DNA of 64,000 nucleotides from Trichobilharzia szidati (taxonomy: Eukaryota; Platyhelminthes; Trematoda; Strigeidida; Schistosomatidae). The position numbers and the translations under genes are program-made. The DNA is taken from contig OX235279.1 of NCBI GenBank assembly GCA_944472155.2, positions 154,464,199 through 154,528,198 of the forward strand, given 5' to 3'. Below the pieces are notes generated by a model that made no database searches, was not told the DNA's origin, and worked only from the letters and a program-made list of their open reading frames with translations. Below, one piece after another: positions 1-12,480 of the stretch (position 1 is the stretch's first letter; the number at the start of each line of letters is the position of its first letter).

Positions 1-3000
1 CATTGGTTCTGCCTTCATTGGTTCAGTTTGTGTGCTGGTGCTACTGACTGATTGACGAATGGCTGCTTGCAGCTTCCTGTTCGTTGATGGAGTCCTCTCT
101 CTATGATGAATGACACTGACGTCTGAAGTGTCGGCGACTGGCCGCACCTCAGGAAGTGTCTGTACTGCCTGTGCTACATAAATAGTTCCTGATTGAGTGA
201 CGACGTCGAAGGTATTCGTTGTGGTCCTCTTGAATTCTGTCTGTACGTGCTGATGTACAACTTGTGGTGCATGTGAAATCGATTGCTGATATGGTTTTAT
301 TTCTGGCAGTGTGTAGTCTTCTGTTTGCAGACACTTTTCATCAGAAGGGCAAGTTACTATAGCTTGTAGCTTTTTGTTTGTTAACGGTGTTGCTTGTGGT
401 GCGTGGAGTACACTGAGATCCTTCTTTTCTGCAACAGGAATAGGTGGAGTTTGAGTTGCCGAACTACACCTCACAGATCCTGATTGTGTCTGGACGTCGA
501 ATGTCTCTCTACGTATCATGGCGGGAGTGCGCTTCTCTATCATTTCCGCCTGCACGAATGTCTCCTTCAGTGGCATTTGGACTATGGCTTGCAACTTTTT
601 GTTTACCGATTGTCGTTGATCTTCATGAGTAACACTCGCGTCCAACATCGCTGGTGCAGTTTGGGCTTCACCTAGCTTCCTAATCACTCCAGATTGTGTT
701 TGTACATCGAAGATATGTATATCAGTCACGTCGGTTTGTACGTTACGATGTGATGTTGGCCGGGAAATGTCGACTTGAATATCCTTACTAAACGTGACCG
801 TCTTAACGGGTTCATATTGTGTGCAGGATTCCTTGGCATCAACTACTGTTTTAGGCTGAGCAACTGTTTGTGATGCTTGAGTTTTGTGAATGATACCTGA
901 TTGTGTTTGCACATCTGATACCTCGGGTGGACGATGGGTTGTTTGCACCATCGGCATGATGACAGGTTGTGGCATCGGGTCGGTTTGAGTACTTATATTG
1001 TCGAGACGAGGAATGACTGCAGCTTGCAATTTCTTGTGCACAGTCGGTATACTTTCGAGAGTGTGATACACACTGGCGTCCTTCACCTCCACAACTGGTC
1101 GGCGTTCTAGTGGTGTTTGACTCTCTGAATCAACCCTCACCACTCCTGATTGTGTTTGAACATCGAAAGCAGGTGGAGGTCTGTAATCTATCGTTTGTGT
1201 TTCGATGTTGGCGGTGGGCGACTGCACGACAGCTTGCAGCTTTTTATGAACTGTCGGCTCTGGACGTTTCTCGTGTTGAGTGCTCAGCTCCTTCATCTCT
1301 ATGACTGGTCGTTGTTCGATGGGTGTTTGCACCGCTTGAGACTTGAGTATACTTCCGAACTGAGTTTGAACGTCGAAGATTTTAGCCTCGAACGACGTGA
1401 ATGACTGTTGGTCTCTGACTCTTTTTCCTTCTGTTTGTGTCGGTGCATCCAATAATTGAGGTGGTCGATGTGTAGTTTGCACCATCGGCATGATGACAGG
1501 TTGTGGCATCGGGTTGGTTTGAGTACTTATATTGTCGAGACGAGGAATGACTGCAGCTTGCAATTTCTTGTGCACAGTCGGTATACTTTCGAGAGTGTGA
1601 TACACACTGGCGTCCTTCACCTCCACAACTGGTCGGCGTTCTAGTGGTGTTTGACTCTCTGAATCAACCCTCACCACTCCTGATTGTGTTTGAACATCGA
1701 AAGCAGGTGGAGGTCTGTAATCTATCGTTTGTGTTTCGATGTTGGCGGTGAGCGACTGCACGACAGCTTGCAGCTTTTTATGAACTGTCGGCTCTGGACG
1801 TTTCTCGTGTTGAGTGCTCAGCTCCTTCATCTCTATGACTGGTCGTTGTTCGATGGGTGTTTGCACCGCTTGAGACTTGAGTATACTTCCGAACTGAGTT
1901 TGAACGTCGAAGATTTTAGCCTCGAACGACGTGAATGACTGTTGGTCTCTGACTCTTTTTCCTTCTGTTTGTGTCGGTGCATCCAATAATTGAGGTGGTC
2001 GATGTGTAGTTTGCACCATCGGCATGATGACAGGTTGTGGCATCGGGTCGGTTTGAGTACTTATATTGTCGAGACGAGGAATGACTGCAGCTTGCAATTT
2101 TTTGTGCACAGTCGGTATACTTTCGAGAGTGTGATACACACTGGCGTCCTTCACCTCCACAACTGGTCGGCGTTCTAGTGGTGTTTGACTCTCTGAATCA
2201 ACCCTCACCACTCCTGATTGTGTTTGAACATCGAAAGCAGGTGGAGGTCTGTAATCTATCGTTTGTGTTTCGATGTTGGCGGTGAGCGACTGCACGACAG
2301 CTTGCAGCTTTTTATGAACTGTCGGCTCTGGACGTTTCTCGTGTTGAGTGCTCAGCTCCTTCATCTCTATGACTGGTCGTTGTTCGATGGGTGTTTGCAC
2401 CGCTTGAGACTTGAGTATACTTCCGAACTGAGTTTGAACGTCGAAGATTTTAGCCTCGAACGACGTGAATGACTGTTGGTCTCTGACTCTTTTTCCTTCT
2501 GTTTGTGTCGGTGCATCCAATAATTGAGGTGGTCGATGTGTAGTTTGCACCATCGGCATGATGACAGGTTGTGGCATCGGGTCGGTTTGAGTACTTATAT
2601 TGTCGAGACGAGGAATGACTGCAGCTTGCAATTTCTTGTGCACAGTCGGTATACTTTCGAGAGTGTGATACACACTGGCGTCCTTCACCTCCACAACTGG
2701 TCGGCGTTCTAGTGGTGTTTGACTCTCTGAATCAACCCTCACCACTCCTGATTGTGTTTGAACATCGAAAGCAGGTGGAGGTCTGTAATCTATCGTTTGT
2801 GTTTCGATGTTGGCGGTGAGCGACTGCACGACAGCTTGCAGCTTTTTATGAACTGTCGGCTCTGGACGTTTCTCGTGTTGAGTGCTCAGCTCCTTCATCT
2901 CTATGACTGGTCGTTGTTCGATGGGTGTTTGCACCGCTTGAGACTTGAGTATACTTCCGAACTGAGTTTGAACGTCGAAGATTTTAGCCTCGAACGACGT

Positions 3001-6000
3001 GAATGACTGTTGGTCTCTGACTCTTTTTCCTTCTGTTTGTGTCGGTGCATCCAATAATTGAGGTGGTCGATGTGTAGTTTGCACCATCGGCATGATGACA
3101 GGTTGTGGCATCGGGTCGGTTTGAGTACTTATATTGTCGAGACGAGGAATGACTGCAGCTTGCAATTTTTTGTGCACAGTCGGTATACTTTCGAGAGTGT
3201 GATACACACTGGCGTCCTTCACCTCCACAACTGGTCGGCGTTCTAGTGGTGTTTGACTCTCTGAATCAACCCTCACCACTCCTGATTGTGTTTGAACATC
3301 GAAAGCAGGTGGAGGTCTGTAATCTATCGTTTGTGTTTCGATGTTGGCGGTGGGCGACTGCACGACAGCTTGCAGCTTTTTATGAACTGTCGGCTCTGGA
3401 CGTTTCTCGTGTTGAGTGCTCAGCTCCTTCATCTCTATGACTGGTCGTTGTTCGATGGGTGTTTGCACCGCTTGTGTTTTAACGACGTATGATGTGAACA
3501 CCTGTTGATCTTTGACTGCAATTCTTTCTGTTTGTGTTGGTGCGTCGAATGTTTGTGTTGGTCGATGTGTAGTTTGCACCATTGGCATGATCGCCGGCTT
3601 TGGTAAAGACTCAGTTTGTATTTTTTCATCAAATTGTTTTATACTAGTCTCGACAATAGCATGTTTCATTACTTTTTGTGGCATATCCATTACATTTTGT
3701 ATTCCAGTCGATCTTAGGTGAACAGTAGGCTTAGGAATTGTTGGTGTTTGAAATGCTTGTGATTGTTTCATTGTCCCAGATTGCGTTTGTACATCGTACT
3801 TGGTATCGCGACTGGCAACAGTTTGTATTTCTGGAATGGTTTGTACTGTTTCACTTTGTACATATTTATCTATAGATTGGATAACTGGTCTCCATTCGAC
3901 AAATGTTGTCTGTGTATCAATGTTTTGTTTTAATACACCGGTTTGAGTGACTACTTCGTAGGGGATAATTGGTGGTGGAGGTGTTTTCAATAAATCTGAT
4001 GTTATTGTTGCGTCTTTAGTCATAATACTTTCTGTTTGTATATCCTTATTTGTTGCCATGGGTTTCATATATACTTGTACATGTCTATTTTGCTTTTCTA
4101 TTATTGGTGGAGCTTGATATGAGCTGACTTCTCGTACAGGTATGGTTGGTCTTGGATCAACACCAACGGATATCATAGGTGAAGTGTCTGTTATTGCTGT
4201 CATTGTCTCCTCTGTTCTCATCACAACACCGGTCTGGACTACAACATCCAATTGTGGTCTGATAATGTGCTTTTGAGTTTTTTCTAATATTTGTGTTTTT
4301 ACTTGCAATTCAGGTTCAATCGTTTGGCATGCTATACTAGCATTCACAACACCACACTGTGTAACTAGATCATAGCATGATACTGAGCGCCTTTCAGGGA
4401 ATTTTATTAACATGTCAGTTTGAGCGGAGAATGATGATCTTGATCGATCGAAATGACCAGTTGTACTTTGTGTGGCCGTAGGGAATGATTCTTTTTTATG
4501 ATCACCTACTTGTACACTAAAATCTTGTGAAATACTACCCACCTGACAAATAACATCACTTAACGATCGTGGTATAGGCGCCATTGTTGTAACCTGTTGA
4601 CCTATTTCCTTAGTTTCTCTAGGGTGAGACAACGGTTGAGTTTCCGTCATTTTCATAAATATTGCTGGTTGTTCTTGTTTGATCAAATCAGCTTGAGTTA
4701 CTTTTGATGTGTGGACAAGACCTGTTTGTGTAACAACATCATCGCTGACTTTTCTTTCCCATAGCTGGACAGGATTTACACCGGTTTCTCTACATTGAGG
4801 CTTGATAGTGGCATATTCAACGGACTGTGTGGATGTTTCATTTCTTAGATGACCAACTTGACAAACAACATCATGCATTGCTTTCGGTGAGAGTTTCGGG
4901 ACCATATCTACTTGTACTGCGCTGGTATTAACACCGTGTGGAATGCTTTGAGTAGCCACCTGGGATATTCTTCGCCTTTGTGTATCTTCCATTTGGGAAC
5001 CGGTAGTTTCTGTAACACTTCCTACTTGACAGACAACATCGCTTGTTGGCCTACGCAGTATATGCTGAATGAGGTCAGCTTGTTGACCCGCGTTCATGTT
5101 CTCTTTGTATGATGCAATAGGAGCATCTTTTGTTTCTATCGTTTTCACATACACCGGTTGCTCCTCAATCAACTCAGCTTGAGTAACTTTCGACGTATGG
5201 ACAATGCCTGTCTGAGTAACCACGTCACTACTCACCTTAGCATGTACAGCATGAACCGGATCTATGCCAGCATCTCTACACGGGGGTTTAACAATAGCAT
5301 ATTCAACTGACTGTGTTGATACATCATTTCGAACTTGTCCAACTTGACAGACAACATCATTCATCGATCTCGGTAGGAGTTTCGGTTTCACGTCGGTTTG
5401 CACCTCCTTGATATCAATAGCGTGTGGAATGCTTTGAGTAGCCACCTGGGATATTCTTCGCCTTTGTGTATCTTCCATTTGGGAACCGGTAGTTTCTGTA
5501 ACACTTCCTACTTGACAGACAACATCGCTTGTCGGCCTACGCAGTATATGCTGAATGAGGTCAGCTTGTTGACCCGCGTTCATGTTCTCTTTGTATGATG
5601 CAATAGGAGCATCTTTTGTTTCTATCGTTTTCACATACACCGGTTGCTCCTCAATCAACTCAGCTTGAGTAACTTTCGACGTATGGACAATGCCTGTCTG
5701 AGTAACCACGTCACTACTCACCTTAGCATGTACAGCATGAACCGGATCTATGCCAGCATCTCTACACGGGGGTTTAACAATAGCATATTCAACTGACTGT
5801 GTTGATACATCATTTCGAACTTGTCCAACTTGACAGACAACATCATTCATCGATCTCGGTAGGAGTTTCGGTTTCACGTCGGTTTGCACCTCCTTGATAT
5901 CAATAGCGTGTGGAATGCTTTGAGTAGCCACCTGGGATATTCTTCGCCTTTGTGTATCTTCCATTTGGGAACCGGTAGTTTCTGTAACACTTCCTACTTG

Positions 6001-7567
6001 ACAGACAACATCGCTTGTCGGCCTACGTAGTATATGCTGAATGAGGTCAGCTTGTTGACCCGCGTTCATGTTCTCTTTGTATGATGCAATAGGAGCATCT
6101 TTTGTTTCTATCGTTTTCACATACACCGGTTGCTCTTCAATCAACTCAGCTTGAATTAGCTTCGTGGAGAAGACAATCCCAGTCTGTGTAACGACATCAT
6201 TATTTGCAGTGATTTGTTTTGTCAGTGGTTGGATTGGATTAACACCGGTATCTCTACAGGCAGGCTTAGAAGGAGCAGCAGCGACGACAATCGGCGCGAG
6301 TTGTTGTTGCTCAATCATTGATTGAGTTGACACATCATTTTTAACCTGGCCAACTTGACAAACAACATCATTAATTGTCTTTGAGACAGATTTTGGGCGA
6401 GATATAAGATCAGCTTGGTGACAGAAATTTGATCGTGGTATATTATGTTGGTAAGTGACATCATGAAGTATGGGTTTTCCTTCGACCACATCCGCCATGG
6501 TTGTTGTTGTTTGCGTTGATGCAGTTCTTTCTATTTTGCCAATTTGACAGGTGATATCACTGATGCTAGTCTTCTTAACTAGATTTGGTTGGATAAATAA
6601 ATTCGGTGAAGTTTCTGTACTAGCATTCATTGTTATCTTGCCGATTTGACAGATAGCTTCAGTGGTTGATTTCTTATGAACCGGAACAATAGTTGGTTCA
6701 ACTTGTACACCAAAATGTTTGTTGGGTTTTTCAACTTTTTCTAACTGACTTTGTATACCAATACTTTGTGTGACTTGACCTATTTGACAAATAGCATCTA
6801 AGATGTTAAGCTTTTTCGGTGGTTTTTGTTGTGGTTGTTCAATTTTCATCATGGTTTTTTCTTGAATATAATCGCATTGAGCTGAATTATTTTTAGTAAT
6901 GACACCTGACTGGACTACAGCGTCTAAAGTACACTTTTTAGGTGGTGGTTGTACGACTGGGAGCGGTAGCGGCGTTTCTAGTTGTGGTTTTGGCATTTCC
7001 AGTGTTTGACACGATGCATTTGCTGTAATCTGACCTATCTGACATAACACTTCTTTCACAGAACGTTTCTTTGTATGTACTGATGTCGGCAGTGGAAGAT
7101 AATCATCACCTTGTACGCCTGTATCCGCTCTAGCTATACCAATTTGTGTGATTGCATTTCTCATTGGTTTACGTTCAGGTGGTGGCAATGTAGCTGTCGG
7201 TGACGTTGTTGAATAATATTGCCCTTTCATTGGACGTAGTTCTATGTCACCTAAATAGTCTGAACTCTGTGTGCCTTGTGTTCGAGTTGTTACACCAATT
7301 TGCGTTATCGCATCAACTACAGCACGTGGTATTGAATCTGAACGTAGTGAACTACCAGAGAAACGCGACTGATCTCTTACAATGGATCGGGTAGGACCAA
7401 CAACTTGCGGATAATTATCAGATATTGTACTTGATTTGATACTTGAACTTAGTCGTGAATTGGTTATACTGGAGTCGATATTTGGTTCATGTTCGAAGCG
7501 GCTACTCCAACGTTTTACCCGACTGATTAATTGATCCAGCTGCGATTGACTTTCATGTTGTAATTGG
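1..7567 (-). CDS. Giant exon of plakin-family protein with TQxG-type repeats (3' partial)
   Basis: The frame stays open from the acceptor at 7568-7569 (TTTAG) to the window edge, where the last codon is 3-1; at least 2,522 codons lie in one exon. The first ~60 residues finish the helical rod (DQLQHESQSQLDQLISRV). The rest is low-complexity and repetitive. The recurring core is Val/Ile/Ala-x-Cys/Thr-Gln-x-Gly-hydrophobic, followed 5-8 residues later by Ser/Thr-x-Gln, for example AICQIGQVTQSIGIQ, VVCQVGQVRNDVSTQ, VVTQTGIV and FDVQTQSGVV. I count about 36 cores. Cys forms dominate the N-terminal half and Thr forms the C-terminal half. No transmembrane segment or signal is apparent, and I see no plectin, spectrin or GAR module. 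Two tandem arrays lie inside. Function is unknown; a long, flexible, repeat-rich extension after the plakin domain is inferred. Confidence 0.88.
937..3475 (-). repeat. In-frame tandem array, 534-bp unit, about 4.75 copies
   Basis: The same segment recurs at intervals of exactly 534 bp (for example starting at 1150, 1684, 2218, 2752 and 3286) with only single-base differences. The period is 178 codons, so the frame is kept. Each unit holds two diverged subunits, one with VQTQSGVV and one with VQTQFGSI, both carrying the shared segment TVHKKLQA. A diverged copy lies at about 3475-3600, and older relatives at 150-930. Confidence 0.95.
4935..6155 (-). repeat. In-frame tandem array, 486-bp unit, about 2.5 copies
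   Basis: Near-identical segments start at 4935, 5421 and 5907 (period 486 bp, 162 codons). Each unit encodes three motif cores (VVTQTGIV, VVCQVGSV, VVCQVGQV), about 54 residues apart. A more diverged partial unit precedes it at about 4670-4930. Like the 534-bp array, it preserves frame. Confidence 0.93.
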
Positions 7568-8792
7568 CTAAATGTGAAAATTGTGAAGATGAAAGATGAA
7601 AATTTAACAGTATGAAGAATATACTACTTACTGATTAGTGTGAATTGGTGGGGGAAGCTATGAATCATTCGGTCTAGGCTTTTAACCTTCACCCACTACT
7701 TCGCCTACCTACCCACTGAATAGCAATGTAATGTGTTTAACTAAATGTGGAACAGAAGTAGCTGTTTGAGTGAAGTGATCTAATAGAAAAAAGGATGGCG
7801 ATTTCCAGGTCAATTTTACCTTAACCGTTGACTGATTAATCATGTTGATGTGATATGGTCAGAATCTCTTTTGGCATGTCGGATCGTTCCTAGTGTGGAC
7901 GCTTTGACGATGTTTAAGGATTCATGTGATGATGAACTAGATAGTGTAATTGCGAAGTGGGTTTCATTGTCTTCCTGCCAGACAACATCACTTCAGAGCT
8001 CAAACTTCAAATTAAAAAGTGAGCTTTTAGAATTTGTTCCCCACGAGTTTATGAGCCAGTCATCTCTCCCGATAACCTTGAACATGACTGGTTGTCTCTG
8101 GAGTTTATTTCCTCACCCTCTAGTCCACATATGTTGGAAATTATTATTTTGTCGACCTAAAAGTTGACCTTTTGTCCATGTGAACTCTTTTTTATTCATT
8201 AGTGAATGTCATTTATGTCAATGTGTCTGTTGACTGATTATTCCTCCGAGTACCAAGGCTTCTAGAAATCTCCTGATATTTTTGATGTTTCCTTTGTCTA
8301 AGATTTGCACATTTTCTCAATCGAATTGGCTTTCGTGGTCGTCTGCGTACCTAATATACAAGGGAATGAACATCATGCCTTTTGATGGCTAGTGTACGAC
8401 GGTGGATACGAGGGTGTGCACTTTCAGGAGTTCTCAATCAACAAGCTTAAAGACGTAAATAAGATTTACCAATTAACCAGTGAAAAAATGAAGTCACTTG
8501 AAGATGATTTCAGGTCAGTAAAATGACCAATAAGTAATACCAGTAGACGGAAGGTTGAGAAAATATCCAGAAGTAACCAATCATACTCAAGGTTGTTGCC
8601 TACAAGTGTATAGGCATCAGGCCGTGAATGAAGTCTAAGCGGATTATTGTTCGTCACATTAGTCTAATAATTGTACAATGTTAACCGTGATAACTGTTTG
8701 TTGTATAAAGGTATTCTAGAAATCGTCAAAATGTGATATCACTTGGCAATAGCTGTTGAGATTCTGACTTGCAATAAACATGCTTAACTTAC
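7568..8792 (-). other. Intron containing Penelope-like 3' relic
   Basis: This is the intron between the giant exon and the 202-nt exon. The part from about 8000 to 8460 matches the 3' end of the Penelope-like relic at 20.1-20.5 kb (shared phrases around GTGAGCTTTTAGA and TCTAGAAATCTC), minus strand. The remaining ~750 bp shows nothing recognisable. Confidence 0.6.
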
Positions 8793-8994
8793 TCAATTAA
8801 AGATAGTTCATTATCAACACGTTTTTGATCAGCATCAATTTCACGTAAATAATTAGTCATATGTGTACCAAGTAGTTCAGATTGTGCACGTAAATGTTCC
8901 ATTTGACGTTCATGATCTCTCAGTCTTAACAGTGGACTATGCATGCAGACAATATCTTGTTCACGTAGGACAGTTCCACCACGTTGTCGACTAA
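8793..8994 (-). CDS. Plakin-family gene, exon (rod helix after SH3)
   Basis: This 202-nt exon lies between acceptor ATTTTAG and donor GTAAGTT. Its first two bases complete an Ile codon from the exon at 13389-13533, and its last two (GA) join a C in the giant exon to give Asp. It reads SRQRGGTVLREQDIVC and continues as a charged, Leu-rich helical segment (LRLRDHERQMEHLRAQSELL). This is typical of the last spectrin-like helices of a plakin domain or the start of a coiled rod. No internal stop. The assignment rests on phase continuity on both sides. Confidence 0.85.
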
Positions 8995-9519
8995 CTAAAA
9001 TTAGAACAAACAGGAAAATAAAAGAATTATTTATAAAAAATAATACTTGAAAATTATTATTAGTAAATATGTACTTTGACTAAGATGGATTAGACGTACG
9101 TATAAAGGTGACATTTAAGTGACATTAATAGTAATAACTGCTTTATTCCAAAAAATAATTATTATACAGAATGGAATTTCCATGCTAGTTGGACTGTCGA
9201 GTGAAATCTAATTGGAGAAGAACAGCTTGGACGCTAGTCCAACGGTAAAATGAAGATCATGTAGTGCTAGTGACTGATCTTAGAGCCAGGTGAAAAAATG
9301 ATAGAAGAGAACTGAATGGAATCAAGATACACAGCTGAACTCTACGCGAAGTGTTTAGAGGTCAATCCTTGATAACTGTTGAGACGATAAAATATTTTAA
9401 TTACTTATCCGATACTCGAATGTCTAGCCATTTTTTTCGCCACTGATTTCAATTGCAGTCTTCATTTAGAATTCAAAATTTAGATTGAATGGTACAAAAA
9501 ATGAGCTGGATTTCAAGAT

Positions 9520-10130
9520 TTTTTGTGTAGTGGACGAAATTTAATTCATTTTTGAGTTAGAAAAGAAACAAGGCAAGTTGGCTATTCTAGATTGTAAAAT
9601 AAAACGAAAACAAGATGGTGGGTAGTCAGATACTAGCATTTATAGAAATTCTACACACTCTAATAAGTCATCAGACTTTCATGCATCCCATGCATTTGGT
9701 GAAGATAGGGTTATTTGAATGTCTATAATAATCAGCCAGGAGCTTAACGTGTAGGTCAGAAGATTTAAATGATGAAATCAAACAAATAAAGGAAGTAATA
9801 TTAGTGAATAACTAAATACCCACCAGAATTTATTCAGAAATGTGTGAAGACCCATTGAAAATGATGAAAATAATATTGGATTCAAAGCTTGTGTAGTACT
9901 TCTGTATGAAGAAGGAACGACAGACGCCTTAGATAGGATTCTTAGTGAGGCTGGAATCAGTTAACGTGGCATTTAAATCAACCAACCAGTTCACTCAGAG
10001 ATAAACGTTATCAGCTAAAGGACCAGATATATCGAGTTAGGAAAAATTGCACATAATTTACCACATACCTTGTAATGACTGTTATTGAGGTCAATTACAT
10101 TATAGGTCAGACTAGTAGATTGGGGTCGCT
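9520..10130 (+). mobile_element. Penelope-like element relic (RT tail to GIY-YIG linker)
   Basis: Broken plus-strand frames read KKQGKLAILDCKIKRKQDGG (RT C-terminal part, normally Gly-Lys-x-x-Phe-Leu-Asp). After several frame breaks come ILSEAG and IYHIPCNDCY, the Cys-x-x-Cys entry to the GIY-YIG nuclease of Penelope-like elements. Many stops; dead copy. Confidence 0.6.
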
Positions 10131-10370
10131 TAGATTTTTGGAATGTAAACGTTTAGCTAAATATTTAATTGGTGGATGGTGACTAGCAGAGGAATCCAGG
10201 ATGCGCATTTCGTCCTATTTGGGACTCGTCATCTGGATGTACCTGCATTTCTCAGTGAGTGATGATGTTCCCACTGAGGCTCGAACCCAGTGCCCATAGT
10301 TTCCAACGCCAAAGCGTTGTCCACTAGACCACTTGGGCCACGAGAGCCACCTCTTGTGCAACGGGTCATA
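10130..10370 (-). mobile_element. Sm-alpha-like SINE with tRNA-like head
   Basis: On the minus strand, a tRNA-type A box (AGTGGTCTAGTGG) and B box (GGGTTCGAGCC) lie within 10365-10265, followed by the sequence joining a hammerhead motif at 10242-10191 and a short tail. This order of tRNA-related head then hammerhead is that of the schistosome Sm-alpha SINEs. Confidence 0.75.
10191..10242 (-). ncRNA. Hammerhead ribozyme motif, Sm-alpha type
   Basis: Stem I is ATCCAG with CTGGAT. The core reads ATGACGA where CTGANGA is expected (C3 replaced by A), then stem II GTCC-CAAATA-GGAC, then GAAA. A minimal self-complementary stem III (TGC/GCA) precedes an ATC cleavage triplet. Structure is well kept but the C3 change should impair cleavage. 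Confidence 0.75.
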
Positions 10371-10604
10371 TTGATTTAATTGAATTTTAGATTTTTCCCG
10401 TCGATTGATTGGACCGAAGTGCTCGGTCTCAGTTTAGCTAAATAACCTAGAAAAAAGGTCAGTCGTTGCAGTGCATTCACTTGCATGTAATTACACAACA
10501 GGGTGAATGTATTAAACAGTAATATAGTTAGGTGAAGAGGCAGAGAGGCTAGACACTGAATCTTTGTTTATCGATTCAACACCGCACACGTGTATTCAAA
10601 ATGA

Positions 10605-10607
<3 letters not shown>

Positions 10608-10638
<31 letters not shown>
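10608..10638. repeat. (TA)n microsatellite
   Basis: An uninterrupted TA run of about 15 units. Similar TA runs lie at 13851-13864, 15430-15451, 32829-32860, 51179-51229 and 52365-52395. Confidence 0.95.
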
Positions 10639-10640
<2 letters not shown>

Positions 10641-11299
10641 TCAAACTATGAAGCCGTGCGACTAATTTGATATGATTGTGAGTGGCAATAATTTATGCTC
10701 GAGACGTCATCCAGTTATTAACACGGCATTTCTGTGTGATATTTGAAAATAAACTTATCTAATACAGAAGATATGAGGTCACTGTCATTATTGTTGGCTG
10801 GTTGTTACATAACCAACTTTATTCAGAAAGATATTTGAAAGGTATGCAAATCATTGATGTTATTCAAGGCACACAACACACAGCCTCACCTATAAATAAG
10901 AATAACTGTAAAATAGTCAACATATACTTGTCAGTATGGTCGTCAACTACTGACAACCAAAACTACCGTCTTACTGACTAATTAAATAGGGCAGTCAAAT
11001 AAGTAGTATGTAAGCATGTATGCAGGTTGAATACTGTCAACCATAGGCTTCATGCAATGTAAATAATAATATTAAAAGTATTATGACCATTGTCATTACT
11101 ATTGTAGCTATAATTTTTGCTATTATTCTCGTATTCATCTCCATCTATAAATTCCATAATAACAAGCGTAATACAGTTAATACTACTAGTGATAATGGTA
11201 TTAATAAATACCATACAGTAACTCTGAAGTAGCAAATTCGATTCCATGCATATGCACAGTTCACAGAAGTACTCAGAAAGCTGAAAAGAATTCGAGTGC

Positions 11300-11480
11300 T
11301 GTGTGTTGATGGTACAGCGGTTAGGACTCTCGCTGACCATGCACATGGTCCAGGGTTCGATCCCCTGCCGACGCACACTCGATATCCAATGGTCGGCCTG
11401 CTAAATTTGGGCTACCGATATCACTTGCTGAAAATTCCACACTTGTATCAAAACTATGGTGTGGAATCAAGCTATAATAA
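11300..11480 (+). mobile_element. tRNA-derived SINE head fused to CR1-type tail
   Basis: An A-box-like TGGTACAGCGGTTAGGA at about 11310 and a B box GGGTTCGATCCCC at 11353 form a tRNA-like head. Downstream (11430-11480) the sequence GAAAATTCCACAC ... GGTGTGGAATCAAG resembles the 3' end seen on the CR1-like fragments near 54.5 kb. Confidence 0.5.
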
Positions 11481-11919
11481 AAAAAAGGTGACTGGAGCTA
11501 ACCAACTAACTGACTAACTAAGTAACAAACTAGTTAACTGACTAGCTAGCTAACTAACTAACTGATTTATGGAGAGATCAATTGATTAGTGTATGTGTGA
11601 ATATTCCATTTATTTACTGTCAACTATGTGGCTGATATATCGCTTATATCAACAATTTTTTACTAGTGTAACTGTTGCCTTTATTACCATTCAGATATAT
11701 TTATGGTTGTCTTTAGTTTACATTCCATAATGACAGCTGTAATATAGGTACTTCAAGTACTACTACTACTACTAGAAATAATAATACAGACAATGTAATA
11801 CATTGTAAAGAAACTATTACAAATAAAATAAGTTTATAGGGGCAAGAAGAAAGGTATGTTAGGAATGTGTTGTCATCATGATCGTTATTATTACTATTGT
11901 TATTATTATTACCAACCAA

Positions 11920-12480
11920 AGAAACAGAAGAGATTTCATTCTACCACATATAGAGAACGCCTCTGAAATACCAACTAAAGTACTAATACCATGAAAAGTA
12001 CATATCAGATACACACAAAGCAAATACAACGATTTCTTATTCAGTATTCATGTAGAGCAAAAGATCCACCATCCAACAGTGAAAGAATGCAAGATTAACA
12101 CTCACAATCTGCAAGGTAGAGTTATGTATTAAAACTTCTTTTTCAGAAATACAGGTATGTATGAATTCAATCTACACAGACCAAATATTCACCTGCCGCA
12201 TAGAAGAAACTATATAACCGAACATTATTCAAAAAAGAGCTCGAACACACACTGGAGCAGTTGATTTCTTAGAAGAGGGGAAGAGGAAAAGCGCATTAGC
12301 TATTTTCAAGAGAAAAGGATACCCTGACAGTTTCATTAAAGGAAAATGTCTAAACTCAGATGAAACTACCAGCAAGGAAAGATCCTGCAAAACGATAAGA
12401 AAATTCATCCTACCACAGATATATTTGAAGAATATTTCTGACACACCAACAAGAATACTAAAACCAATTTGAACAGATAC
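11920..12480 (+). mobile_element. Penelope-like element relic (RT C-terminal region)
   Basis: At 12233-12470 a frame reads KRARTHTGAVDFLEEGKRKS, then FKRKGYPDSFIKG and FILPQIYLKN, matching the Penelope segment in which a helix precedes an Asn/Lys-Gly-Tyr-Pro-x-x-Phe-Ile motif. A duplicated piece of the same stretch (FILPHIENAS) lies at 11935-11995. Confidence 0.6.

Noticed and set aside
1110..3492. Repeated plus-strand open frames of 62-84 codons across the tandem array
   Set aside because: They repeat with the 534-bp unit only because the minus-strand coding sequence repeats. The minus frame is open for 7.5 kb and spliced in phase; the plus frames are shadows.
11311..11379. Possible tRNA gene
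   Set aside because: A and B boxes are present, but the arms do not pair into a cloverleaf; it is a SINE head.
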